Of a stretch of DNA of 9,976 bases, positions 1 through 6,087 are shown piece after piece (positions within the stretch are counted from its first letter, which is position 1; each line of letters opens with the position of its first letter). The DNA lies in the NCBI GenBank assembly GCA_035640715.1, contig DASQVO010000348.1, forward strand, positions 1 through 9,976, given 5' to 3'. The notes beneath the pieces are model-generated. The model had not been told where the DNA came from. It did not search any database and saw only the letters and a program-made list of their open reading frames with translations. The stretch is from DASQVO01 sp035640715. Lineage in GTDB: Bacteria > Actinomycetota > Actinomycetes > Streptosporangiales > Streptosporangiaceae. Both the position numbers and the translations under genes were made by a program.

Positions 1-255
1 ACGGACCCCGCCTTCGCCGAGCAGTACCGCGCGCGCTTCGTCGAGCCGCGCCGCGAGGAAGCGCGCGCGATCTTCCGCCGGGCCATCGAGCGCGGTGAAA
101 TCCGCGCCGGCACGAAGGTCGAGGTCGGGCTCGATCTGCTCTACGGCCCGCTCTATCACCGGCTGCTACACGGCCACGCCCCGCTCAGCGACCACTTCCT
201 CCGCGACGTCGTCGACATCACCCTGGCCGGCCTGGCCGCCCAGGGGCACGGCTGA
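1..255 (+). CDS. TetR/AcrR-family transcriptional regulator, C-terminal part (5' end outside window)
   Basis: Reading frame 1 is open from the first base to a TGA at 253-255 and gives 84 residues. These match the helical C-terminal ligand-binding and dimerisation domain of TetR regulators: an FxxRRAIERGEI segment, then DLLYGPLYHRLL followed by HAPL, typical of the TetR_C_11-like subgroup. The N-terminal helix-turn-helix lies upstream of the window, so the operator and the full length cannot be judged. The gene ends 113 bp before the SRPBCC-dehydrogenase operon on the same strand. It could regulate that operon or a gene further upstream; the sequence does not decide. Family assignment rests on the residue pattern of the C-terminal helices. 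Confidence 0.85.
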   Translation, partial: TDPAFAEQYRARFVEPRREEARAIFRRAIERGEIRAGTKVEVGLDLLYGPLYHRLLHGHAPLSDHFLRDVVDITLAGLAAQGHG

Positions 256-327
256 CACCCGACCGGGCCTGACCTGGCGCAACAAGCGCGCCCGCCGTTT
301 CAGACCGCCCGGCCCGGGTAGCGCCAA

Positions 328-343
328 TCGGCATATAAGCCGA
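328..343 (+). promoter_or_regulatory. Candidate promoter/operator: inverted repeat enclosing a TATAAG -10-like hexamer
   Basis: The arms TCGGC (328-332) and GCCGA (339-343) flank ATATAA, so the hexamer TATAAG (334-339) sits largely in the loop of a 5-bp inverted repeat. It lies about 30 bp upstream of the GTG at 369, a sensible distance for a -10 box, and is an AT-rich spot in very GC-rich DNA. No convincing -35 lies 16-18 bp upstream. The regulator that might bind is unknown; the TetR encoded just upstream is one candidate. Confidence 0.35.
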
Positions 344-368
344 ACACCGACGTCGTCTGGAGCATCTT

Positions 369-1295
369 GTGACACATCAATCCCGGACAGCCAGCGGCGA
401 CCGTCTCACGCGGTCCCTCGGCTGGCTCAGCCTCGGCCTCGGAATACCCCCGCTGCTCCGGCCCGGCGGTTTCGTCAGGGCTCTCGGTATCGATGACGCA
501 CCTGGCCGCTGCGCCGCCGCGGCGCTCGTGGGCGTGCGGGAGCTTGCCGCCGCCGGCGGGCTGCTGGCCTTGACCAGCCCGGCATGGCTGTGGGCCCGCG
601 TCGGCGGCGACGTCATGGACCTGGCCATGCTAGGGAGCTCCCTGCGGGACCGAAGCAGCTGGGACCGGCGCCGCACCGTGGCCGCCACCGCCACCGTCGC
701 CGCGATCACCGCGATCGATACCTACGCCGCCATCACCCGGTCCCGGTCTCGCGTAACTGAGACGACCGGCACCACAACGGTCAGCGAGCCTCCCCAGAAG
801 GTGTACGACCGCTGGCGGCAGCTGGCCAGCCTGCCGGTCTTCATGGCGCACCTGGACGAGGTCCGCGTCACCGGCGAGCGAACCAGCCACTGGCGGGCGG
901 TCCCGGTTGACGGCCGCCACATCGAGTGGGACGCCGAGATCACCGAGGACGTGCCGGGCGAGCGGATCGCCTGGCGTTCGATCGATAACCCGGACATCTG
1001 GAACGAGGGCACGGTGAGTTTCCTGGCGGCTCCCGGTGGGCGCGGCACCGAGGTGCATGTGCGGATGCGGTACGCGCTGCCCGGCGGCCGTCTCGGTCAG
1101 TTCATGGCGCGATTGCTCGGCGAGGACCCACGGCAGCAGCTCGACGACGACCTGCGCCGCTTCAAGCAGGTTGCCGAGACGGGCGAGGTCGTCCGATCCG
1201 AGGGCGCGCCGGCCGGCAAGCGCGCACGCCATGAGTTTCCGCAGCATCCGGCCCGTCCGCTGGCGGCCGACGAGCTCGAGGAGGTACGTGCATGA
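369..1295 (+). CDS. Membrane-anchored SRPBCC (polyketide cyclase/dehydrase-like) protein
   Basis: The 308-residue protein has two parts. Residues about 15-125 are hydrophobic, with Gly/Ala/Leu-rich stretches near 15-31, 46-70 and 104-122, suggesting three or four membrane segments of a DUF4267-like type. Residues about 130-275 form an SRPBCC lipid/aromatic-binding fold, recognisable from LPVFMAHLDEV (155-165), ITEDVPGERIAWRS (191-204), GTEVHVRMRY (226-235) and GEDPRQQLDDDLRRFK (251-266). The family includes START-like cyclase/dehydrase proteins that bind hydrophobic ligands; catalysis here is unproven. The GTG start at 369 is supported by GGAG at 359-362 with six intervening bases. The stop overlaps the next start as ATGA, so translation is probably coupled to the dehydrogenase. 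The charged tail (about 280-308) is not conserved in my recollection of the family. Confidence 0.85.
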   Translation: MTHQSRTASGDRLTRSLGWLSLGLGIPPLLRPGGFVRALGIDDAPGRCAAAALVGVRELAAAGGLLALTSPAWLWARVGGDVMDLAMLGSSLRDRSSWDRRRTVAATATVAAITAIDTYAAITRSRSRVTETTGTTTVSEPPQKVYDRWRQLASLPVFMAHLDEVRVTGERTSHWRAVPVDGRHIEWDAEITEDVPGERIAWRSIDNPDIWNEGTVSFLAAPGGRGTEVHVRMRYALPGGRLGQFMARLLGEDPRQQLDDDLRRFKQVAETGEVVRSEGAPAGKRARHEFPQHPARPLAADELEEVRA

Positions 1296-2467
1296 AGGCG
1301 AACTGCTGGGTGCGGCCGAACAAGGTCGAGGTCCAGGACGTGCCTGACCCGGCCATCCTGAACAGCCGCGACGCGATCATCAAGATCACTTCAACCGCCA
1401 TCTGCGGTTCCGATCTGCACCTGCTCGACGGTTATGTGCCGACCATGCAGGAAGGCGACGTGCTCGGCCATGAGTTCATGGGTGAGGTGGTGGAGGTCGG
1501 CAGCGGCGTCGACCCGGCCAAGCTGAAGGTTGGCGACCGGGTCGTCGTGCCGTTCCCGATCGCCTGCGGCGCCTGCACCGCCTGCCAGGCCGGGCTGTAC
1601 TCAGTCTGCGAGAACACCAACCCGAACGCCGGGCTGGCGGAGAAATTCTTCGGCCACCCGACCGCCGGCATCTTCGGCTACTCCCATCTGACCGGCGGAT
1701 TCGCCGGCGGCCAGGCGCAGTACGCGCGGGTGCCGTTCGCCGATGTCGGGCCGCTCCGGGTCGGCCCGGACCTCACCGATGAGCAAGTGCTGTTCCTGTC
1801 CGACATCCTGCCCACCGGCTACATGGGCGCCGAGATGTGCGAGATCAAGCCGGGCGACGTGGTCGCCGTCTGGGGCGCCGGCCCCGTTGGCCAGTTCGCC
1901 ATGGACAGCGCCCGGGTGCTCGGCGCTGACCGGGTCATCGCCATCGACAAGGAGCCCTACCGGCTGCGGATGGCGGAGCAGGCGGGGTACACGACAGTGA
2001 ACTTCGAGGAGGTGGACGTCCGGTCTGAGCTCCTGGAGCTCACCGGGGGGCGGGGCCCGGACAAGTGCATTGACGCGGTCGGGATGGAGGCCACCCACGG
2101 GAGCCACCTGATCGGCTCGTATGACCGTGTGAAGCAGGCCGCCCGGGCCGAGACCGACCGCCCGCACGCGCTCCGCCAGGCGATCCTGAGCTGCCGCAAC
2201 GGCGGCATCGTCTCCGTCATCGGTGTCTACGGCGGGTTTATCGACAAGTTCCCGGCCGGCGCGTGGATGAACCGGGGGCTGACGCTGCGCACCGGCCAGT
2301 GCCACGTGCAGCGCTACATGAAGCCGCTGCTGGAACTCATCCAGCGCGGCCGGATCAATCCGGCCCGCGTGATCACCCACAGGCTGCCGCTGGCCCAGGC
2401 CCCGCACGGCTACGACATCTTCAAGCACAAGAAGGACAACTGCGAGAAGGTGGTCCTCACGCCGTGA
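1292..2467 (+). CDS. Zinc-dependent alcohol dehydrogenase, formaldehyde-dehydrogenase-like (MDR superfamily)
   Basis: The 391-residue enzyme is full length for the formaldehyde-dehydrogenase-like branch of medium-chain dehydrogenases. Catalytic zinc ligands are visible as C38 (in ICGSDLH), H60-E61 (in GHEFMGEV) and probably D171. The structural zinc lobe has C92, C95, C98 and C106. The Rossmann dinucleotide motif GAGPVG is at 195-200, with D219 ending the second strand, which points to NAD rather than NADP. The long insertion around 113-150 is typical of this branch, which also contains enzymes acting on other alcohols and aldehydes, so the substrate is open. The ATG at 1292 follows a strong GAGGAGG ribosome site (about 1278-1284) inside the end of the SRPBCC gene. 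The two genes share an ATGA overlap and surely form one transcript. Formaldehyde as substrate is not claimed. Confidence 0.92.
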   Translation: MKANCWVRPNKVEVQDVPDPAILNSRDAIIKITSTAICGSDLHLLDGYVPTMQEGDVLGHEFMGEVVEVGSGVDPAKLKVGDRVVVPFPIACGACTACQAGLYSVCENTNPNAGLAEKFFGHPTAGIFGYSHLTGGFAGGQAQYARVPFADVGPLRVGPDLTDEQVLFLSDILPTGYMGAEMCEIKPGDVVAVWGAGPVGQFAMDSARVLGADRVIAIDKEPYRLRMAEQAGYTTVNFEEVDVRSELLELTGGRGPDKCIDAVGMEATHGSHLIGSYDRVKQAARAETDRPHALRQAILSCRNGGIVSVIGVYGGFIDKFPAGAWMNRGLTLRTGQCHVQRYMKPLLELIQRGRINPARVITHRLPLAQAPHGYDIFKHKKDNCEKVVLTP

Positions 2468-2469
2468 CC

Positions 2470-2490
2470 GCGGCCGTGGGATACGGCCGC
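2470..2490. terminator. GC-rich hairpin between convergent genes (possible bidirectional terminator)
   Basis: Arms GCGGCCG (2470-2476) and CGGCCGC (2484-2490) pair perfectly over 7 bp around a 7-base loop. The hairpin lies in the 48-bp gap between the dehydrogenase stop (2467) and the convergent phosphatase stop (2516). No T-tract follows on either strand, which is common for actinomycete terminators. Function is inferred from position. Confidence 0.5.
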
Positions 2491-2515
2491 CGGCCTGGTA
2501 GCGCCGTGGCGGGCA

Positions 2516-3760
2516 TCACCGGGCATCATCAAGGGTCCTCGCGCCGCCGGGCTGCCAGCGGAGGATGAGAAGCGCGACGTCATCAGTGACGGGCCCTCTT
2601 CCGACGAGCGCCCTCATCACGGAGACGCAGTTACCATCGGGCGTCCCCGGCGAAACCGTCTCGCACAGCCGGCGCAGGCCGTCGTCCAGCGGCGAATGGC
2701 GGCGCTCCACCAGGCCGTCGGTGAAGAAGCACAGCAGCGTGCCCGGCTCGGCCTGCAGCGTGGTGACCTGCCGTTGCGGCACATCCGCCACGCCGATCGG
2801 GACGTCCGCGACGATGTCGGCCAGGGCGGCGGGCTGCCCCGGCACCGCGATGACGGGCGGGAAATGGCCGGCCGACGATATCCGCAGCTTCCCCGATGCC
2901 AGGTCGAGCACCGCGTACAGCAGCGTAGCCATGGCCTCGGGCTCGAAGTACTGCATCTTCCGGTCGAGCCTGCACAGGACTTCACCCGGGTCACGGGTTT
3001 CCAGCGCATACGCGCGCAGGGCACTGCGCATCCGGCCCATGGTGACCGCCGCCTGCAGGCCGGAACCTGCCACGTCGCCCATCACCACGCACAGCTCACC
3101 GGACGGGAGCGTGAAGACGTCATACCAGTCGCCGCCGACCGCACCTTTGCCGGGCACATAACGAGCGGCCATCTCCACCGCGGGCACGGCGGGCAGTGCC
3201 GGGGGAAGGAGGCTGCGCTGCAGGGCCGCGGCGGCGGATCGATCAGCCCGGGCCCGCAGGGACTGCACCGCCAGGGCGGCGCGATCGGCGGCGATCTGGA
3301 GCAGCGCCACATCGTCGGTGGTGAATATCCGGTCACCCAGCGAGCCGACGTGAAGCACTCCGATAACCGTCCCGCTGGCCAGCAGCGGCACCCCGATCAG
3401 CGACCGGATCCCCTTCTCCAGCAGGATCGGGTTGAGCACGTTCGTGTGATCGACGTGGTCGAGGATCACCGGCTGCTGCTGCGCGGCGATGCGGCCGGCG
3501 AAGCCTTTCCCGACCGGGATGCGGACGCCCTGTATGACCTCCTCCTCGATCCCGCTCGCTGCCGTCGCGATGAGCTGCTGCGCCGAGCGGTCAAGCAGCA
3601 GTACCGCGGCGGTGTCGGCGCGCAGCGCGTCCTTGAGCCGGTCGAGCAGCTCAGCCAGCAGCTCGTCGGCGTCAAGGTGGGACAGCGCGGCGTCGGTAAT
3701 GGACTGAATATCCCGCAGCTTGTCCGCTGCCCCCAATGCTGGGGTAAGGGGCGTAGCCAC
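2516..3760 (-). CDS. GAF-domain PP2C/SpoIIE-family serine phosphatase (RsbU-like)
   Basis: Predicted protein phosphatase that dephosphorylates a STAS anti-sigma antagonist in a partner-switching pathway. From the GTG at 3760 it is 414 residues. A GAF sensor spans about 30-165, including IPVGKGFAGRIA and RSLIGVPLLASGTVIGVLHVG. A helical linker with ALQRSLLPP (179-187) leads to the SpoIIE catalytic domain (about 200-400). Metal-binding motifs are intact: GGDWYD (209-214), MGDVAGSG (227-234), FFTDGLVE (345-352) and TDDVALL (392-398). The frame stays open to an ATG at 3925, but that extension runs through the upstream STAS gene and encodes Arg/Pro/Cys-rich sequence. GTG 3760 or TTG 3766 is more credible, although neither has a clear ribosome site. 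No HATPase kinase domain is fused. The GAF ligand is unknown. The STAS gene 76 bp upstream is the likely substrate. Confidence 0.9.
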   Translation of the reverse strand: MATPLTPALGAADKLRDIQSITDAALSHLDADELLAELLDRLKDALRADTAAVLLLDRSAQQLIATAASGIEEEVIQGVRIPVGKGFAGRIAAQQQPVILDHVDHTNVLNPILLEKGIRSLIGVPLLASGTVIGVLHVGSLGDRIFTTDDVALLQIAADRAALAVQSLRARADRSAAAALQRSLLPPALPAVPAVEMAARYVPGKGAVGGDWYDVFTLPSGELCVVMGDVAGSGLQAAVTMGRMRSALRAYALETRDPGEVLCRLDRKMQYFEPEAMATLLYAVLDLASGKLRISSAGHFPPVIAVPGQPAALADIVADVPIGVADVPQRQVTTLQAEPGTLLCFFTDGLVERRHSPLDDGLRRLCETVSPGTPDGNCVSVMRALVGRGPVTDDVALLILRWQPGGARTLDDAR

Positions 3761-3836
3761 TCGCAAAGGGTATATGCGCAGCGAGGGATTTGGACAGTTC
3801 CGGACCCGGGCCCCTGGCGTCCTCAAATTCGCCGGC

Positions 3837-4187
3837 CTAGCCAGCCGCCGCCTGCTGCACGCTGTCGTACAAGGGGACGAGCTGATCGGCCCTCGTGAAA
3901 CGCAGCACCCTGGCCACGGATCCATGCGGGCCGGCCAGCCCGAGCACGCCTCCTTCCCGGTCCAGCTCCCGGCTGGCGTGCAGCAGCACGCGCAGCGCCG
4001 AGGAATCCATGAAGTTCAGCCCGGAAAGGTCGACGATAAGCATCCGCGGGCGCGCCGCCACCTCCGACTCCAGTGCCTCACGCAGTTGCTGGAGGTTGGT
4101 CGCGTCCGCCTCGCCGGTGAGCTCTACCAGCGTGTATGGCGCGCCGCTGGATTCCCGCGACGGCACGGATATCCTCAGCAGATCCAC
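3837..4187 (-). CDS. STAS-domain anti-sigma factor antagonist (SpoIIAA/RsbV-like)
   Basis: From GTG 4187 the product is 116 residues, the usual length of a single STAS domain. LVELTGEAD (20-28) matches the first conserved strand, and LIVDLSGLNFMDSSALRVLL (50-69) is the hallmark segment; one of S62/S63 after D61 should be the residue phosphorylated by an anti-sigma kinase. The later GPHGSVARVLRFTRADQLVPLY also fits the family. The frame extends to an ATG at 4250, but that would overlap the preceding oxidoreductase gene by 50 bp. GTG 4187 instead sits just after an AAGGGA ribosome site and 13 bp beyond the upstream stop. The phosphorylatable form should be the substrate of the SpoIIE-type phosphatase encoded next. 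The anti-sigma kinase and sigma factor it would release are not in this window. Confidence 0.88.
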   Translation of the reverse strand: MDLLRISVPSRESSGAPYTLVELTGEADATNLQQLREALESEVAARPRMLIVDLSGLNFMDSSALRVLLHASRELDREGGVLGLAGPHGSVARVLRFTRADQLVPLYDSVQQAAAG

Positions 4188-4200
4188 GTCATCCCTTGTA

Positions 4201-5118
4201 TCACACCTGAGGTATGACCTCGGCGGCGAGCCGCTCCATCTGCGCGGCATCGTCGGATAGCACGGTGAGCAGGATCAGCTCCGCGCCCGCGTCCGCCACT
4301 TCGCGCAGTCCCCGCACGCAGGCTTCCGGCGGTCCTGTGACCGCGACGGGCAGCAGCGTCGACCCGAAGGTCTCGCCGTACACGCGCACCAGCACGGCAG
4401 CCATCCGGTCGCTGGCGCGCTCAGCGTCGTCGTCCACCGTGATGTAGACCCGTTTGGCGACGGGGAAGCCGGCCGCGTCCCGGCCCTCTTCCGCGAGCGC
4501 CTCCCGCAGGACCTGCACCTGGCCGGCGAACTGCTCAGTGGTCGTCGATCCGGCGCCGAAGAAGCCGTCCGCCATCCGGGCCGCCCGCCGCACCGCGGCC
4601 GGTGCGCTGCCGCCGAGCCAGACGGGCGGATACGGCTTCTGGAACGGCTTGGGTTCCATGGCCGCTCCGTCGAGTTGCCAGAACCGCCCGTCGAAGGTGA
4701 TCTCCGGCTCGGTCCAGCAGACCCGCATCAGCCGTAGCCCCTCGGTGAACCGGGACGCGAGGCCGTCCGGGGTGATGCCGAACGCCGGGAACATCCGGCC
4801 CCGCCCGCCGGTGCCGAACCCCACCTCCAGCCGGCCGCGGCTGAGCTGGTCCAGCGTGGCGATGCTCTTGGCCAGGTGGACGGGGATGTGCAGCGGGCTG
4901 ACGAACACGGAGCAGCCGATGCGCAGCCGCCGCGTACACGCGGCCGCATATGTCATGGTCTCGAGCGGGCTCAGGCGCGGCACTCTGCCCATAACCTGCT
5001 CCATCGTCCATGCGCTTTCGAAGCCGAGCTCCTCGGCCCGCGCCAGGTAGGCGGCGAACGCGTCGTGATCGAAGCTGTCGTCGGTGAAATCCTGCGGGAT
5101 GGAGATCGCGAATCGCAC
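4201..5118 (-). CDS. LLM-class flavin/F420-dependent oxidoreductase
   Basis: A 305-residue luciferase-like TIM-barrel protein. It begins RFAISIPQDF, the first barrel strand, and carries the family signature LDQLSRGRLEVGFGTG (about 89-104) and PKPFQKPYPPVWLGGS (about 156-171), both typical of actinobacterial F420- or FMN-dependent members. Cofactor and substrate cannot be assigned from sequence by eye. The frame is open to an ATG at 5175, but the extra residues are Arg/Gly-rich and their codons fall in the hairpin-rich gap, so GTG 5118 is preferred. No ribosome site precedes it. A TATCGT hexamer lies six bases upstream, which would fit a leaderless message, but no good -35 is seen. The stop is 13 bp before the STAS gene, so the three genes are probably co-transcribed, although an oxidoreductase has no obvious role in partner switching. 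Confidence 0.85.
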   Translation of the reverse strand: MRFAISIPQDFTDDSFDHDAFAAYLARAEELGFESAWTMEQVMGRVPRLSPLETMTYAAACTRRLRIGCSVFVSPLHIPVHLAKSIATLDQLSRGRLEVGFGTGGRGRMFPAFGITPDGLASRFTEGLRLMRVCWTEPEITFDGRFWQLDGAAMEPKPFQKPYPPVWLGGSAPAAVRRAARMADGFFGAGSTTTEQFAGQVQVLREALAEEGRDAAGFPVAKRVYITVDDDAERASDRMAAVLVRVYGETFGSTLLPVAVTGPPEACVRGLREVADAGAELILLTVLSDDAAQMERLAAEVIPQV

Positions 5119-5142
5119 ACGCCGACGATATCCGGCCCGGCC

Positions 5143-5173
5143 CGGCCGCCTTCGGCCGCACGGCCCTTCGGCC
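5143..5173. repeat. Two adjacent short hairpins with CGGCC arms
   Basis: CGGCCG (5143-5148) and CGGCCG (5153-5158) enclose CCTT. Immediately after, GGCC (5162-5165) and GGCC (5170-5173) enclose CTTC. They share the unit GGCC-pyrimidines-GGCC and sit in the 102-bp gap between the oxidoreductase start and the permease stop. They might be extra termination structures or simple GC-rich palindromes. Confidence 0.4.
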
Positions 5174-5177
5174 ACAC

Positions 5178-5210
5178 CGGCCCCGGGGGCCCCCGAGGTC
5201 CCCGGGGCCG
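5178..5210 (-). terminator. 11-bp stem-loop after the ABC permease gene (rho-independent-like terminator)
   Basis: Arms CGGCCCCGGGG (5178-5188) and CCCCGGGGCCG (5200-5210) pair perfectly over 11 bp around an 11-base loop. It starts about 10 bp beyond the permease stop (5221, minus strand) and ends before the oxidoreductase start, the right place to end the PadR/exporter transcript. There is no T-tract. This is the strongest hairpin I found in the window. Confidence 0.65.
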
Positions 5211-5220
5211 ATGGTGCGGA

Positions 5221-6087
5221 TCAGACGCTCTTCTGGTACGAGCGGAACGTCGCGACCGACACGGCCACGCACACGACAGCCAGCGCCAGCAGGCCGCCCA
5301 TCCGGGCCGCGACGCCGGCCCAGTCGGTGCCCGCGTTCAGCGACGCCCGGCCCGCCTGAACCGCCCAGTTGACCGGATTGCACGCGGCGATGCCGCGCAT
5401 CCAGCCAGGCATCAGCGTGGCCGGCATGAACGCCGAGGACAGGAACGTCAGCGGCAGCATGAAGAAGACGTTGATCCCGATGATCGCCTCGCGCTGCCGG
5501 ACCAGCATGCCGACCGCGTTCGACAGCATCCCAAAGACCGCGCCGACCAGGATCGACGCCACGGCCACCACGGCGGCCCCGGCCACGCCGCCCGGATAGT
5601 GCGCGCCGCCGGCCAGGCCGAGCAGCAGGATGATCACCGACTGGGCGGTGGTGGTCACAGCAAGTTCCGCCACGTTCGCGTTCATCAGCGCGATCCGGTT
5701 GGCCGGCGAGACGAGGAACCGGTTGAGCGTTCCCCGGTCGATCTCGTCTATGGTGTTCATCCCGGCAAACATGTTGCCGTTCATCGCGTTCATCGCGACG
5801 ATGCCCGGGATCAGGTAGTCCAGGTAGGAGCCGCCCGCGCCGAACCCGGGGATGTCGATGACCTTCCTGAACAGCTGGCCGAAGAGGAACAGCCAGATCA
5901 CGGGCTGGATCAGGCTGATCCCGATGAACGCTGGCTGCCGCGCCACCGCGTGCAGCTTCCGTCCGGTCAGGTACCAGGTGTGTGCGAGCGTGGTGCCGAC
6001 GTGCCCGGCACCACCGCGAGGGCCGGCCGGGGGCCGCCGACCCGCGCGGACCCGGCCCGGAGCGGTGGTCAGTTCTGTGGGTGCCAT
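5221..6087 (-). CDS. ABC-2 type exporter permease, DrrB-like
   Basis: A 288-residue inner-membrane permease of the ABC-2 family. After a roughly 30-residue Arg/Pro/Gly-rich cytoplasmic tail there are about six hydrophobic segments, near 53-71, 92-110, 140-160, 168-190, 201-221 and 262-281. The cytoplasmic DRGTLNRFLVSPANR (117-131) matches the conserved coupling segment that contacts the ATPase. SSAFMPATLMPGWMRGIAACNPVNW (217-241) matches the C-terminal ABC-2 signature shared with daunorubicin-resistance DrrB proteins. Its ATG shares one base with the ATPase stop (TGATG), indicating translational coupling and equal dosage. It should form the membrane pore of a homodimeric drug or lipid exporter; the substrate is unknown. 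The gene is last in the run and is followed by the 11-bp stem-loop. Confidence 0.92.
   Translation of the reverse strand: MAPTELTTAPGRVRAGRRPPAGPRGGAGHVGTTLAHTWYLTGRKLHAVARQPAFIGISLIQPVIWLFLFGQLFRKVIDIPGFGAGGSYLDYLIPGIVAMNAMNGNMFAGMNTIDEIDRGTLNRFLVSPANRIALMNANVAELAVTTTAQSVIILLLGLAGGAHYPGGVAGAAVVAVASILVGAVFGMLSNAVGMLVRQREAIIGINVFFMLPLTFLSSAFMPATLMPGWMRGIAACNPVNWAVQAGRASLNAGTDWAGVAARMGGLLALAVVCVAVSVATFRSYQKSV

Noticed and set aside
95..496. 133-codon ORF spanning the TetR end and the SRPBCC start
   Set aside because: It is Arg/Ser/Thr/Pro-rich and overlaps two better frames out of phase; no domain and no ribosome site.
1601..2428. 275-codon minus-strand ORF opposite the dehydrogenase
   Set aside because: It is antisense to an enzyme with all zinc ligands and the Rossmann motif; no independent support.
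3731..3744. CCCCA/TGGGG hairpin just inside the phosphatase start
   Set aside because: The stem is only 5 bp and lies in coding sequence of a GC-rich gene, so chance is a sufficient explanation.
2696..3898. 400-codon plus-strand ORF opposite the SpoIIE phosphatase
   Set aside because: It is a shadow of the phosphatase, whose catalytic motifs are complete on the minus strand; low-complexity Arg/Gly/Gln composition.
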